Positions 1-5,519 of a DNA stretch of 7,020 bases are shown here, piece by piece. Origin of the DNA: an uncultured Erysipelotrichaceae bacterium (lineage in GTDB: Bacteria; Bacillota_I; Bacilli_A; Erysipelotrichales; Erysipelotrichaceae); assembly GCA_902803275.1 (NCBI GenBank), contig CADCPE010000084.1, positions 1 through 7,020 on the forward strand, given 5' to 3'. Position 1 is the first letter of the stretch. Every line of letters starts with the position of its first letter. Position numbers and translations under genes: made by a program. Under the pieces are notes generated by a model that saw nothing but the letters and a program-made list of their open reading frames with translations, was not told the DNA's origin and did no database searches.

Positions 1-1
1 C

Positions 2-694
2 AACGTCTTTGCGGGCATCAACGACCTGGGAATAGGCAATGACGGCGGAGGATCGGTCCTGGCTCCGGCAATGTGCGTAAACATCTACGGCTTTATTTCA
101 AGGCTGATCGAGAAAGATCGTGAACAGACATTAAAAGAAAACACCGACGGCATGAAGGCCTATAATTCGCTCGGCTTCATGGCCAGAGATCGAAAGATCC
201 TGTTCAAGGCCATTGAAGACAGTATCGGCATCAAGGCCGCAGAAAGCTATGGTAAGGTCTTCTCTGATCAGAAATATGAAGGGATCGATTCCAGGATCAT
301 TGAGCTTCCTGACAGGTTCCTGCCTAGAGTCGAACTTACACAAAAGCTTGAAGAGATTCTGAAAGACTGCGATGTCCTGATCATCAGGGAAGGACCGATA
401 GATCTTGAAGGTTTCGGTGACTCCCTTTTCGGACACTTTGATGAAGAAACGAAAAAGATCCAGAATGCCAGCGGCAAAGGCTATATCAGGGTATGCAATA
501 CCGCAGGGGCTACAGCGCTGGCCATACCTCGCAAAGAATTTGGCTGCGCAACTTTACTGATATCACAAAGCAGGGAAGAGAAAGTCGGGGCTTTACTGAA
601 AGCTGCCGAATATATAGAAGATGTACATGATGAACTTATAGAAAGGTATTTCCTGGATATAAACAGCTATTTCATGGATGGTTATCAGGAATAA
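2..694 (+). CDS. C-terminal 230 residues of an unrecognised cytosolic protein, first visible gene of a yhfS-yhfW operon (5' truncated)
   Basis: The reading frame is open from base 2, so the gene begins upstream of the window; an internal ATG at 71 is not a credible start because the frame continues through it. The visible protein starts with a glycine-rich stretch (GIGNDGGG at visible residues 10-17, followed by SVLAPAM), which could be a phosphate- or nucleotide-binding loop. A mixed alpha/beta region follows, with a buried strand ending in DVLIIREG near residue 125-132, a strand-turn segment YIRVCNTAGATALAI near 161-175, and a helical acidic C-terminus. There is no signal peptide or membrane segment in the visible part. 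It ends 10 bases before the yhfS-like gene, so co-transcription is very likely. I do not recognise the family. It does not resemble the E. coli Yhf proteins T, U, X, Z or Php as I remember them. Role inferred only from context: a partner enzyme or sugar-phosphate-binding protein in the same pathway. The coding assignment is secure; the function is unknown. Confidence 0.85.
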   Translation, partial: NVFAGINDLGIGNDGGGSVLAPAMCVNIYGFISRLIEKDREQTLKENTDGMKAYNSLGFMARDRKILFKAIEDSIGIKAAESYGKVFSDQKYEGIDSRIIELPDRFLPRVELTQKLEEILKDCDVLIIREGPIDLEGFGDSLFGHFDEETKKIQNASGKGYIRVCNTAGATALAIPRKEFGCATLLISQSREEKVGALLKAAEYIEDVHDELIERYFLDINSYFMDGYQE

Positions 695-700
695 AGAGGG
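695..700 (+). promoter_or_regulatory. Shine-Dalgarno site that sets the yhfS start
   Basis: AGAGGG lies four bases before the ATG at 705. An earlier in-frame ATG at 678 sits inside the end of the upstream gene, has no such site and would add nine residues not expected for the family. The ATG at 705 gives an N-terminus (MKAYPLQS) that matches YhfS proteins. Confidence 0.75.
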
Positions 701-704
701 ACAT

Positions 705-1799
705 ATGAAAGCTTACCCGTTACAGAGCATTTCCCTAGAGGAAGCAAAGAAAAAACAGTTCAGGATGATCGACTGTATTACCACGCATTTTACCGGCTGC
801 GAGATTTTGAGCAGAGGCGATCTTGGAGTCCGTCAGCCGGACAATCAGCCGCTCACCACCAAGAAAGCCGAAGCTGCAGTAGCCGATTTCTTTGGCTGTG
901 AAGAAGCGATCATGGTCAGGGGCGCCGGTACCGGAGCCATACGCTATGCGCTGGCCGCCGTCCTCAAGGCAAACGACACGATCCTGGTCCATAAAGCGCC
1001 GATCTATTCAACGACCAAGACCAGCTTTGAGATGCTGGGACTAAAGCCGGTCGAAGCAGATTTCAACAGCGAGGAAGAAATAACAAAAGCACTGAAGGAA
1101 AACACCGAGATCAAGGCAGTGCTCATCCAGCACAGCAGACAGCAGATCGAGGATTCCTATGAACTGGAAAAAGTCATAAAGACGATCAAAGCGACAAGAG
1201 ATCTTCCGATCATCATCGATGAAAACTATGCGGTCATGAAGACCGCAAAGATAGGCTGTGAGATGGGAGCTGATCTCTCCTGCTTCTCAGCGTTCAAGCT
1301 GCAGGGGCCGGAAGGGATCGGCCTTGTGGTAGGCAAGAAAGAATATATCGACAGGATCAGGAAGATGCATTATTCGGGCGGCTGTCAGACGCAGGGACAC
1401 GAAGCCCTCGATGTCTTAAGAGGTCTTGTGAATGCACCTGTTTCCCTGGCAATACAGGCAGAAGTATCAAACGAGGTCCTTGAAAGGCTTAAAAACAACG
1501 AAGTCCAGGGCATCAAAGATGCGGCGATCGTCAACGCCCAATCCAAGGTACTGATCGTCGAGCTGGAAAAAGAAAACGCCAGAGAAGTTCTGAAGCAGGC
1601 AGAGAAGCTTGGGGCCTTGCCTAACCCTGTAGGTTCTGAAAGCAGATATGAGATCGTTCCGCTGTTCTATAAGGTGTCCGGAACTTTCCTGGCCAAAGAC
1701 CCTGCCCTGATCGATAAGATGATCAGGATCAATCCGAATCGTGCCGGTGCGGACACGGTGATCCGGATCCTCAAGGAAAGCATTGAAAGAGCCGCTTAG
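705..1799 (+). CDS. yhfS: YhfS-like PLP-dependent fold-type I enzyme (predicted aminotransferase/lyase)
   Basis: This 364-residue protein resembles E. coli YhfS (about 361 aa) from end to end as I recall that sequence: the opening MKAYPLQS, GAGTGAIR at 73-80, QHSRQQ-DSY around 142-152, DENYAVMK at 172-179, the FKLQGPEG block at 197-204, YSGG at 223-226, NAQSKVLIVE at 277-286 and RINPNRAG at 341-348. Lys198 is the predicted Schiff-base lysine for pyridoxal phosphate. Asp172 or Glu173 is placed to contact the pyridine nitrogen, and GAGTG (73-77) probably binds the cofactor phosphate. It is cytosolic, with no signal peptide. The family belongs to the cystathionine beta-lyase/aminotransferase superfamily, but no substrate has been established that I know of. 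It starts 10 bases after the upstream gene and is followed after 12 bases by the yhfW-like gene, so it is mid-operon. The start at 705 is chosen over ATG 678 because of the SD and family length. The intact catalytic residues suggest an active enzyme acting on an amino acid or amino sugar that is further processed by its neighbours. Confidence 0.9.
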   Translation: MKAYPLQSISLEEAKKKQFRMIDCITTHFTGCEILSRGDLGVRQPDNQPLTTKKAEAAVADFFGCEEAIMVRGAGTGAIRYALAAVLKANDTILVHKAPIYSTTKTSFEMLGLKPVEADFNSEEEITKALKENTEIKAVLIQHSRQQIEDSYELEKVIKTIKATRDLPIIIDENYAVMKTAKIGCEMGADLSCFSAFKLQGPEGIGLVVGKKEYIDRIRKMHYSGGCQTQGHEALDVLRGLVNAPVSLAIQAEVSNEVLERLKNNEVQGIKDAAIVNAQSKVLIVELEKENAREVLKQAEKLGALPNPVGSESRYEIVPLFYKVSGTFLAKDPALIDKMIRINPNRAGADTVIRILKESIERAA

Positions 1800-1811
1800 A
1801 ATGGAAAAGAT

Positions 1812-3026
1812 ATGAAAAGAAGATTTATCGTGATCGTTTTGGATGGTTTTGGAATGGGGGCTACTGCCGATGCGGCAGTCAAAAGGCCGGGAGATGAGAA
1901 GGCCTGTACGATAGGCTCCATTCTAAGGGATTTCCCTGATATGAAGCTGCCGAACCTGGAAAAGCTGGGACTGATGAATGCCTATGGCAGGGAAAGTGCG
2001 CAGATGAAGTTTGCGCCTGATGCCAACTACGGCAAGGCCGAACTGATGCATTTTGGAGCCGATACCTTCATGGGTCATCAGGAGATCATGGGCACTCTGC
2101 CCAAGGATCCGGAGATGATCCCTTTTCAGGAAAAGGTCGATATCGTCGCAAAACACCTCAAGGATGACGGACATAAAGTAGAGATCGTCGATCGAAACGG
2201 CCTCAGATATGTAGTCGTCGATGACTATTGTACGGTAGCGGACAACCTGGAAGCTGATCTGGGCATGTGCTACAATGTCACGGCTCCGCTTGATTTCATG
2301 CCTTTTGAAAAAGAGCTTGAGATCGCCAGAAAAGCCAGAGAAGTAGTCACGGTCGGACGGGTCGTCGTCTTTGGCGGAACCGGAAATACGATGGATGACC
2401 TGTATGCGGCCGAAGAGATAAAGGAAGGCAAATACATCGGTATTGCTTCCGCAAAATCCAAATCCTATGATCAGGGCTATCAGTGCCTGCATCTTGGCTA
2501 TGGCGTCGATCCTAAGGTACAGGCGCCGACGATCCTGACCGGCGCAGGGATCCCTTGTACGCTGATAGGCAAGGTCGCGGATATCGTGCACAACGAAAGA
2601 GGTGTCTCAATATCCTGCGTTCCGACAGCCGAATGCATGGATCTGACCCTTGAGGCGATGAAAAAGATGGATGAAGGCTTCATCTGTACCAACATTCAGG
2701 AAACGGATCTGGCAGGTCATTCCCAGAGTTCTCAAAGATACAAAGAGATCCTGGAGATCGCCGATGCAAAACTGCCGGCCATCCTGGAACAGCTGCAGGA
2801 TGATGACCTGCTGGTAATAATGGCTGACCATGGCAACGACCCCAACATCGGTCACTCCAAGCACACCAGAGAAAACGTTCCGCTGCTCATACGCTATCGC
2901 GATGACAAAGGCATCTGTGTCGGACTCCGACACAGCCTGAGCGATGTCGGCGCATCGGTATGTGACTATTTCAAAGTCAGCGCTCCGCAAAACGGCACGA
3001 GCTTCTATCCGCTGCTTGTAAAGTAA
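1812..3026 (+). CDS. yhfW: YhfW-like metalloenzyme, phosphopentomutase-related (alkaline phosphatase superfamily)
   Basis: This 404-residue cytosolic protein belongs to the superfamily that includes phosphopentomutase (DeoB) and cofactor-independent phosphoglycerate mutase. The two-metal site is complete by eye: Asp11 in VLDGFGMG, Asp299 and His303 in ETDLAGH, Asp339-His340 in MADHGND, and His351 in HTRENVP. Thr85 in GADTFMGHQEIMG corresponds to the threonine that is phosphorylated in DeoB, so phospho-transfer chemistry is likely retained. Residues of roughly 95-285 form the inserted cap domain that determines substrate in this family. Length and the motifs GADTFMGH, ANLEADLG-like (144-151) and KVADIV (254-259) point to YhfW rather than true DeoB, which has GKDT-T-GHWE. 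It begins 12 bases after the yhfS gene with only a weak GGA six bases before the start, so translational coupling is plausible. Likely reaction: intramolecular phosphate transfer on, or hydrolysis of, a phosphorylated sugar-like compound made or used by YhfS. The substrate is unknown. Confidence 0.88.
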   Translation: MKRRFIVIVLDGFGMGATADAAVKRPGDEKACTIGSILRDFPDMKLPNLEKLGLMNAYGRESAQMKFAPDANYGKAELMHFGADTFMGHQEIMGTLPKDPEMIPFQEKVDIVAKHLKDDGHKVEIVDRNGLRYVVVDDYCTVADNLEADLGMCYNVTAPLDFMPFEKELEIARKAREVVTVGRVVVFGGTGNTMDDLYAAEEIKEGKYIGIASAKSKSYDQGYQCLHLGYGVDPKVQAPTILTGAGIPCTLIGKVADIVHNERGVSISCVPTAECMDLTLEAMKKMDEGFICTNIQETDLAGHSQSSQRYKEILEIADAKLPAILEQLQDDDLLVIMADHGNDPNIGHSKHTRENVPLLIRYRDDKGICVGLRHSLSDVGASVCDYFKVSAPQNGTSFYPLLVK

Positions 3027-3046
3027 CATGAAGAAAATCCAGCTAT

Positions 3047-3076
3047 TAAAACCGCACTCATGAGAGTGCAGTTTTA
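3047..3076. terminator. Bidirectional intrinsic terminator between yhfW and the GH25 gene
   Basis: A strong hairpin has the arms GCACTC (3054-3059) and GAGTGC (3064-3069) around an ATGA loop. After one C/A mismatch the stem continues with AAAAC (3048-3052) pairing with GTTTT (3071-3075). The T-run is on the descending side in both directions, as expected for convergent genes. It lies 20 bases after the yhfW stop. The GH25 stop codon (3074-3076) is within the stem base. Confidence 0.85.
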
Positions 3077-4498
3077 TTGACGAAGATACAACAGATTCAG
3101 ATCGACATTTCCATCGATCCCGTCGATCCTGCCGGAATCGGAAAGCTGCCATATTTCAAACTGGCCTTCATAGCTTGGATAGTCATTGTACTGGGCCAGC
3201 CAGATTGGACGGGTATCGGTGTGAGCCCAGACCGTATCAAGATAATACTGGCTTCCGTAAAGCATGCATTCATAGCCGCGTCTGTGAACCTGTTCACTGA
3301 AGAAATCATAGAGCCTGTTCAGATCGCGGAAGCTCATCTCGTATTCGTTGAAGAAGCTGAAGTCTTCCCAGTCAAAGACGATCGGCAGATCGAGTTTGGT
3401 GCCGTGCAGCAAAGAGAAGATGTTGTTCAAGGCATCCAGCAGATCGGCCTGGTTGTTGTCATAGGAGAAGTGATAGATCCCCACCTTCAGTCCTGCGTCC
3501 CGGGCTCTTTGAAGGTTCTGTTCAAACTTGTTGTCTAAAGTAAATCTGCCCTGATAGGAGAAACCGATCCTGATGAAAACGAATTCGCAGCCTGCATTCT
3601 TGACTGCTTCAAAGTCGATATCCCCCTGCCAGGAAGAAACATCGATCCCATACATCACGTTGTAGTCTGCATAGTCAGAGACAAACTGTTCAAACGGATA
3701 GTAATAATCGGAAGGTTTTGTTTCAGGAATGTTGTCAGTGACTTCCACTGTTAGATCCCAGCGCGTTTCATTCCCGGAGAAATCTTCAAGTCTGGCATGG
3801 ATCGTATAGAAGCCCGGCTTTGTTACGTCGACTTCACCTTCGGTAGTCAGAACCGGTTTTGGGTCAACGTTGTCGCCATAGGCAATGATATCGAGGATAT
3901 CGAATTTGCCATCATTATAGCCGCCTGTTGGTATCTGAGTGTTATCGCCCGTCACAAAGACTACCGGTGGTTCGATATCTCTCACCTCAACTTCATAGGA
4001 AGCTTCGGACACGTTTCCGAAATCGTCCTGTGCCCTGATATAGACGGTGTAGGCTCCTGATATGTAAGGATCATAATCTGTCTGATATATGTAGGATCCC
4101 TCGTTTATGAAGATATTGCTTCTGATCTGTTCGTCGGTATATTCCTCCTTGGGGTCTTTAAGGATCTTCGTTTCCTTGAATTCAATAAGCGGAGGTGTCG
4201 TATCGACCACTTTGTAGGTAAAAACCACATCCTTTTCAAACAGCAGTTTCCTGACTCTGTAATGGAACTCGTATACGCCTACTTCTTTTGCCTGGATGTA
4301 CTCCGCTTCCGGTACAACCGTGCCGTTGGCCTTAGCGATAAAATCGGTTGCCGGATATTTCACGTCCCTTTCCAGGGTCGGCTCATTTTCATTGAAGCTG
4401 ATAGAAGGCCTGAAGAAAAAGAAGGCGGCAACCACAAGCGCAATAACGCCCGCCAGGATCAAAGGAGTCATGAATGCCCTGTTTCTTACTTTCTCCAT
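3074..4498 (-). CDS. Membrane-anchored GH25 lysozyme (N-acetylmuramidase) with Ig-like stalk domains
   Basis: The 474-residue protein starts with a short basic segment (KVRNR) and a hydrophobic stretch at about 9-29, acting as an uncleaved signal anchor, so the rest is outside the membrane. Residues of about 35-98, 99-173 and 174-254 look like three beta-sandwich (bacterial Ig/cadherin-like) domains; the boundaries carry repeated motifs, DTTPP at 99-103 and DIEPP at 174-178, and strand-rich segments such as GAYTVYIRAQD and GFYTIHARLED. The GH25 domain spans about 282-472: YGIDVSSWQG (283-292) with Asp286, IYHFSY (341-346), FDWED (375-379) with catalytic candidates Asp376 and Glu378, IWLAQY (432-437), and IWQ-GRIDGIDGNVDLN near the end. 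Expected role: cleavage of beta-1,4 bonds next to N-acetylmuramic acid during wall remodelling. The gene stands alone, convergent to yhfW and divergent from the PHP gene. There is no SD before this ATG. An in-frame ATG at 4471 has AGGG five bases upstream, but starting there would remove the basic residues before the anchor. Confidence 0.9.
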   Translation of the reverse strand: MEKVRNRAFMTPLILAGVIALVVAAFFFFRPSISFNENEPTLERDVKYPATDFIAKANGTVVPEAEYIQAKEVGVYEFHYRVRKLLFEKDVVFTYKVVDTTPPLIEFKETKILKDPKEEYTDEQIRSNIFINEGSYIYQTDYDPYISGAYTVYIRAQDDFGNVSEASYEVEVRDIEPPVVFVTGDNTQIPTGGYNDGKFDILDIIAYGDNVDPKPVLTTEGEVDVTKPGFYTIHARLEDFSGNETRWDLTVEVTDNIPETKPSDYYYPFEQFVSDYADYNVMYGIDVSSWQGDIDFEAVKNAGCEFVFIRIGFSYQGRFTLDNKFEQNLQRARDAGLKVGIYHFSYDNNQADLLDALNNIFSLLHGTKLDLPIVFDWEDFSFFNEYEMSFRDLNRLYDFFSEQVHRRGYECMLYGSQYYLDTVWAHTDTRPIWLAQYNDYPSYEGQFEIWQLSDSGRIDGIDGNVDLNLLYLRQ

Positions 4499-4511
4499 AA
4501 CTGATATTTCT

Positions 4512-4541
4512 ATTATAGATAAGTAAAGTCGCTGTTGTATA
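4512..4541 (-). promoter_or_regulatory. Predicted sigma-A promoter for the GH25 gene, leaderless-type
   Basis: On the - strand a perfect TATAAT occupies 4517-4512, preceded at 18 bases by TATACA (4541-4536), which matches four of six -35 positions. The expected start point, near 4505, is an A and would leave a leader of about seven bases before the ATG at 4498, with no Shine-Dalgarno. The -35 box overlaps the -10 box of the divergent promoter. Confidence 0.55.
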
Positions 4542-4543
4542 AT
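4513..4543 (+). promoter_or_regulatory. Predicted sigma-A promoter for the PHP gene, leaderless-type
   Basis: A perfect TATAAT lies at 4538-4543. No convincing -35 is visible: at normal spacing the position (about 4513-4520) is occupied by the -10 box of the opposite promoter. Transcription would start around 4550-4551, eight or nine bases before the ATG at 4559, and the leader GTAAAACC has no Shine-Dalgarno site. Confidence 0.5.
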
Positions 4544-4558
4544 CTAGATTGTAAAACC

Positions 4559-5413
4559 ATGGAATTAAGATGCGATTTGCACTGTCATTCGAACTTTTCT
4601 GATGGGACCAGTTCACCAAGCGATCTGGTCAAACTTGCGGAAGCGCAGGGCCTTTCGGCACTGGCTCTGACCGATCACAACACTTCCGGAGGCCTGAAGG
4701 AGTTCATGGAAGCCGGCAGAAACAGCAAGGTCATAACTGTACCGGGCTGTGAATTTTCAACTGAGTGGAACAGAAAAGAGATCCACATCGTCGGACTTTT
4801 CTTCAAGGAAGAATACTGGCAGGAGATCGAAGACTTTGTCGAGATGATGCACATAGCCAAAAGAAACAGCAACGAAAGACTGCTTGAAAACCTCAATAGG
4901 GCCGGATATCAGGTCTCAGCTCAGGAGGCGGCGGCTTTGACAGATGGGGACGATTTCAACCGCGCCCACATTGCCAGAGTCCTCATGGCCAAGGGCTATG
5001 TTTCAAGCGTTGCGGAAGCTTTTGACGGTTTACTGAAGGAAGGAAACGGCTTCTATACCCCGGCCAAGAGGATCACCTCGATCGCGGCGATCCGCTTCAT
5101 CAAGGTATATGGAGCAACCGCCATCATGGCCCATCCGCTTCTGAACCTGACATATTCGGAGATGCTGGACTTCCTTCCGGAAGCAAAGACAGCCGGACTT
5201 GATGCGATCGAGACGAGGTATACGGAATTTGATGAAGAGATGACCTACAACGCCACGCGTCTGGCGCAGAACTTCGGTCTCAAGCAAAGCGGAGGCTCGG
5301 ATTTCCACGGCAAGACCAAGCCGGGCATCAACATGGGAACAGGAAGAGGAAACCTCTTAGTTCCATTTACGTTCTATGAAGACATGCTGGGATGTTCAAA
5401 ATACGATAGATAA
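4559..5413 (+). CDS. PHP-domain metal-dependent phosphoesterase (RNase AM / nucleoside bisphosphate phosphatase-like)
   Basis: This 284-residue cytosolic protein is a complete PHP-domain phosphoesterase. All nine ligands of the trinuclear metal site can be placed: His8, His10 and Asp15 in DLHCHSNFSDG, His40 in LTDHNT, Glu65 in PGCEFS, His76 in IHIVG, His192 in AHPLLN, Asp248 and His250 in SGGSDFHG. An inserted helical region of about 97-165, including AHIARVLMAKGYVSS (136-150), is typical of the YciV/TrpH-type subfamily, whose characterised members remove the phosphate from 3',5'-nucleoside bisphosphates or trim RNA 5' ends. The ATG at 4559 puts the first metal motif at residue 6, the usual place. 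An in-frame TTG at 4535 would lie upstream of the predicted transcript start. It is divergent from the GH25 gene and followed by its own terminator, so probably monocistronic. Family assignment is confident; exact substrate is an inference, and a sugar- or histidinol-phosphate-type substrate is a less likely alternative. Confidence 0.9.
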   Translation: MELRCDLHCHSNFSDGTSSPSDLVKLAEAQGLSALALTDHNTSGGLKEFMEAGRNSKVITVPGCEFSTEWNRKEIHIVGLFFKEEYWQEIEDFVEMMHIAKRNSNERLLENLNRAGYQVSAQEAAALTDGDDFNRAHIARVLMAKGYVSSVAEAFDGLLKEGNGFYTPAKRITSIAAIRFIKVYGATAIMAHPLLNLTYSEMLDFLPEAKTAGLDAIETRYTEFDEEMTYNATRLAQNFGLKQSGGSDFHGKTKPGINMGTGRGNLLVPFTFYEDMLGCSKYDR

Positions 5414-5419
5414 CAAGAC

Positions 5420-5440
5420 GGGAAGCATTGCTTCCTTTTT
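5420..5440 (+). terminator. Intrinsic terminator after the PHP gene
   Basis: GGAAGC (5421-5426) and GCTTCC (5430-5435) form a six-pair stem around an ATT loop, extendable by a G-T pair, followed at once by TTTTT (5436-5440). It lies seven bases past the stop codon. A flanking AGAC/GTCT pair (5416-5419, 5441-5444) could extend the stem around the T-run. Confidence 0.85.
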
Positions 5441-5465
5441 GTCTGGATCGATATATCAATATAAT
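5439..5465 (+). promoter_or_regulatory. Predicted promoter for the short-chain dehydrogenase gene
   Basis: A perfect TATAAT is at 5460-5465. The best -35 candidate is TTGTCT at 5439-5444 (four of six), but its 15-base spacer is short, and it overlaps the T-run of the preceding terminator. Transcription would start near 5472, giving a leader of about 48 bases. Confidence 0.4.
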
Positions 5466-5508
5466 GATCTAGGAAGAAAGTGCAATTAAAGGCCTGCAGT
5501 TTCAGTTC

Positions 5509-5513
5509 GGGAG
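5509..5513 (+). promoter_or_regulatory. Shine-Dalgarno site of the short-chain dehydrogenase gene
   Basis: GGGAG ends six bases before the ATG at 5520. It supports this start and contrasts with the lack of any such site before the divergent GH25 and PHP genes. Confidence 0.65.
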
Positions 5514-5519
5514 TCGTCT

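Noticed and set aside
482..526. Resemblance of YIRVCNTAGATALAI to the ACNTG-containing segment of YhfU-type (DUF2620) proteins
   Set aside because: Only a short stretch agrees, it lies near the C-terminus here rather than the N-terminus, and the protein is much longer. Too weak for a family call.
678..704. Earlier in-frame ATG for the yhfS-like gene
   Set aside because: It overlaps the end of the upstream gene, lacks an SD, and adds nine residues not seen in the family; ATG 705 has AGAGGG in place.
1923..2591. 222-codon open frame on the - strand within yhfW
   Set aside because: It is antisense to a clear conserved gene, has no motifs, and its composition is that of a reverse-frame shadow.
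1812..3026. Calling the gene deoB (true phosphopentomutase)
   Set aside because: The threonine motif, the Asp-x3-His spacing and the pairing with yhfS fit YhfW better. No nucleoside catabolism gene is nearby.
2607..3152. 181-codon open frame on the - strand across the yhfW end and the terminator
   Set aside because: It runs through both the yhfW coding region and the bidirectional hairpin and overlaps the GH25 gene in another frame; no family signal.
4535..4558. TTG start for the PHP gene
   Set aside because: It overlaps the TATAAT box and would not be on the transcript; ATG 4559 places the first metal motif at the normal position.
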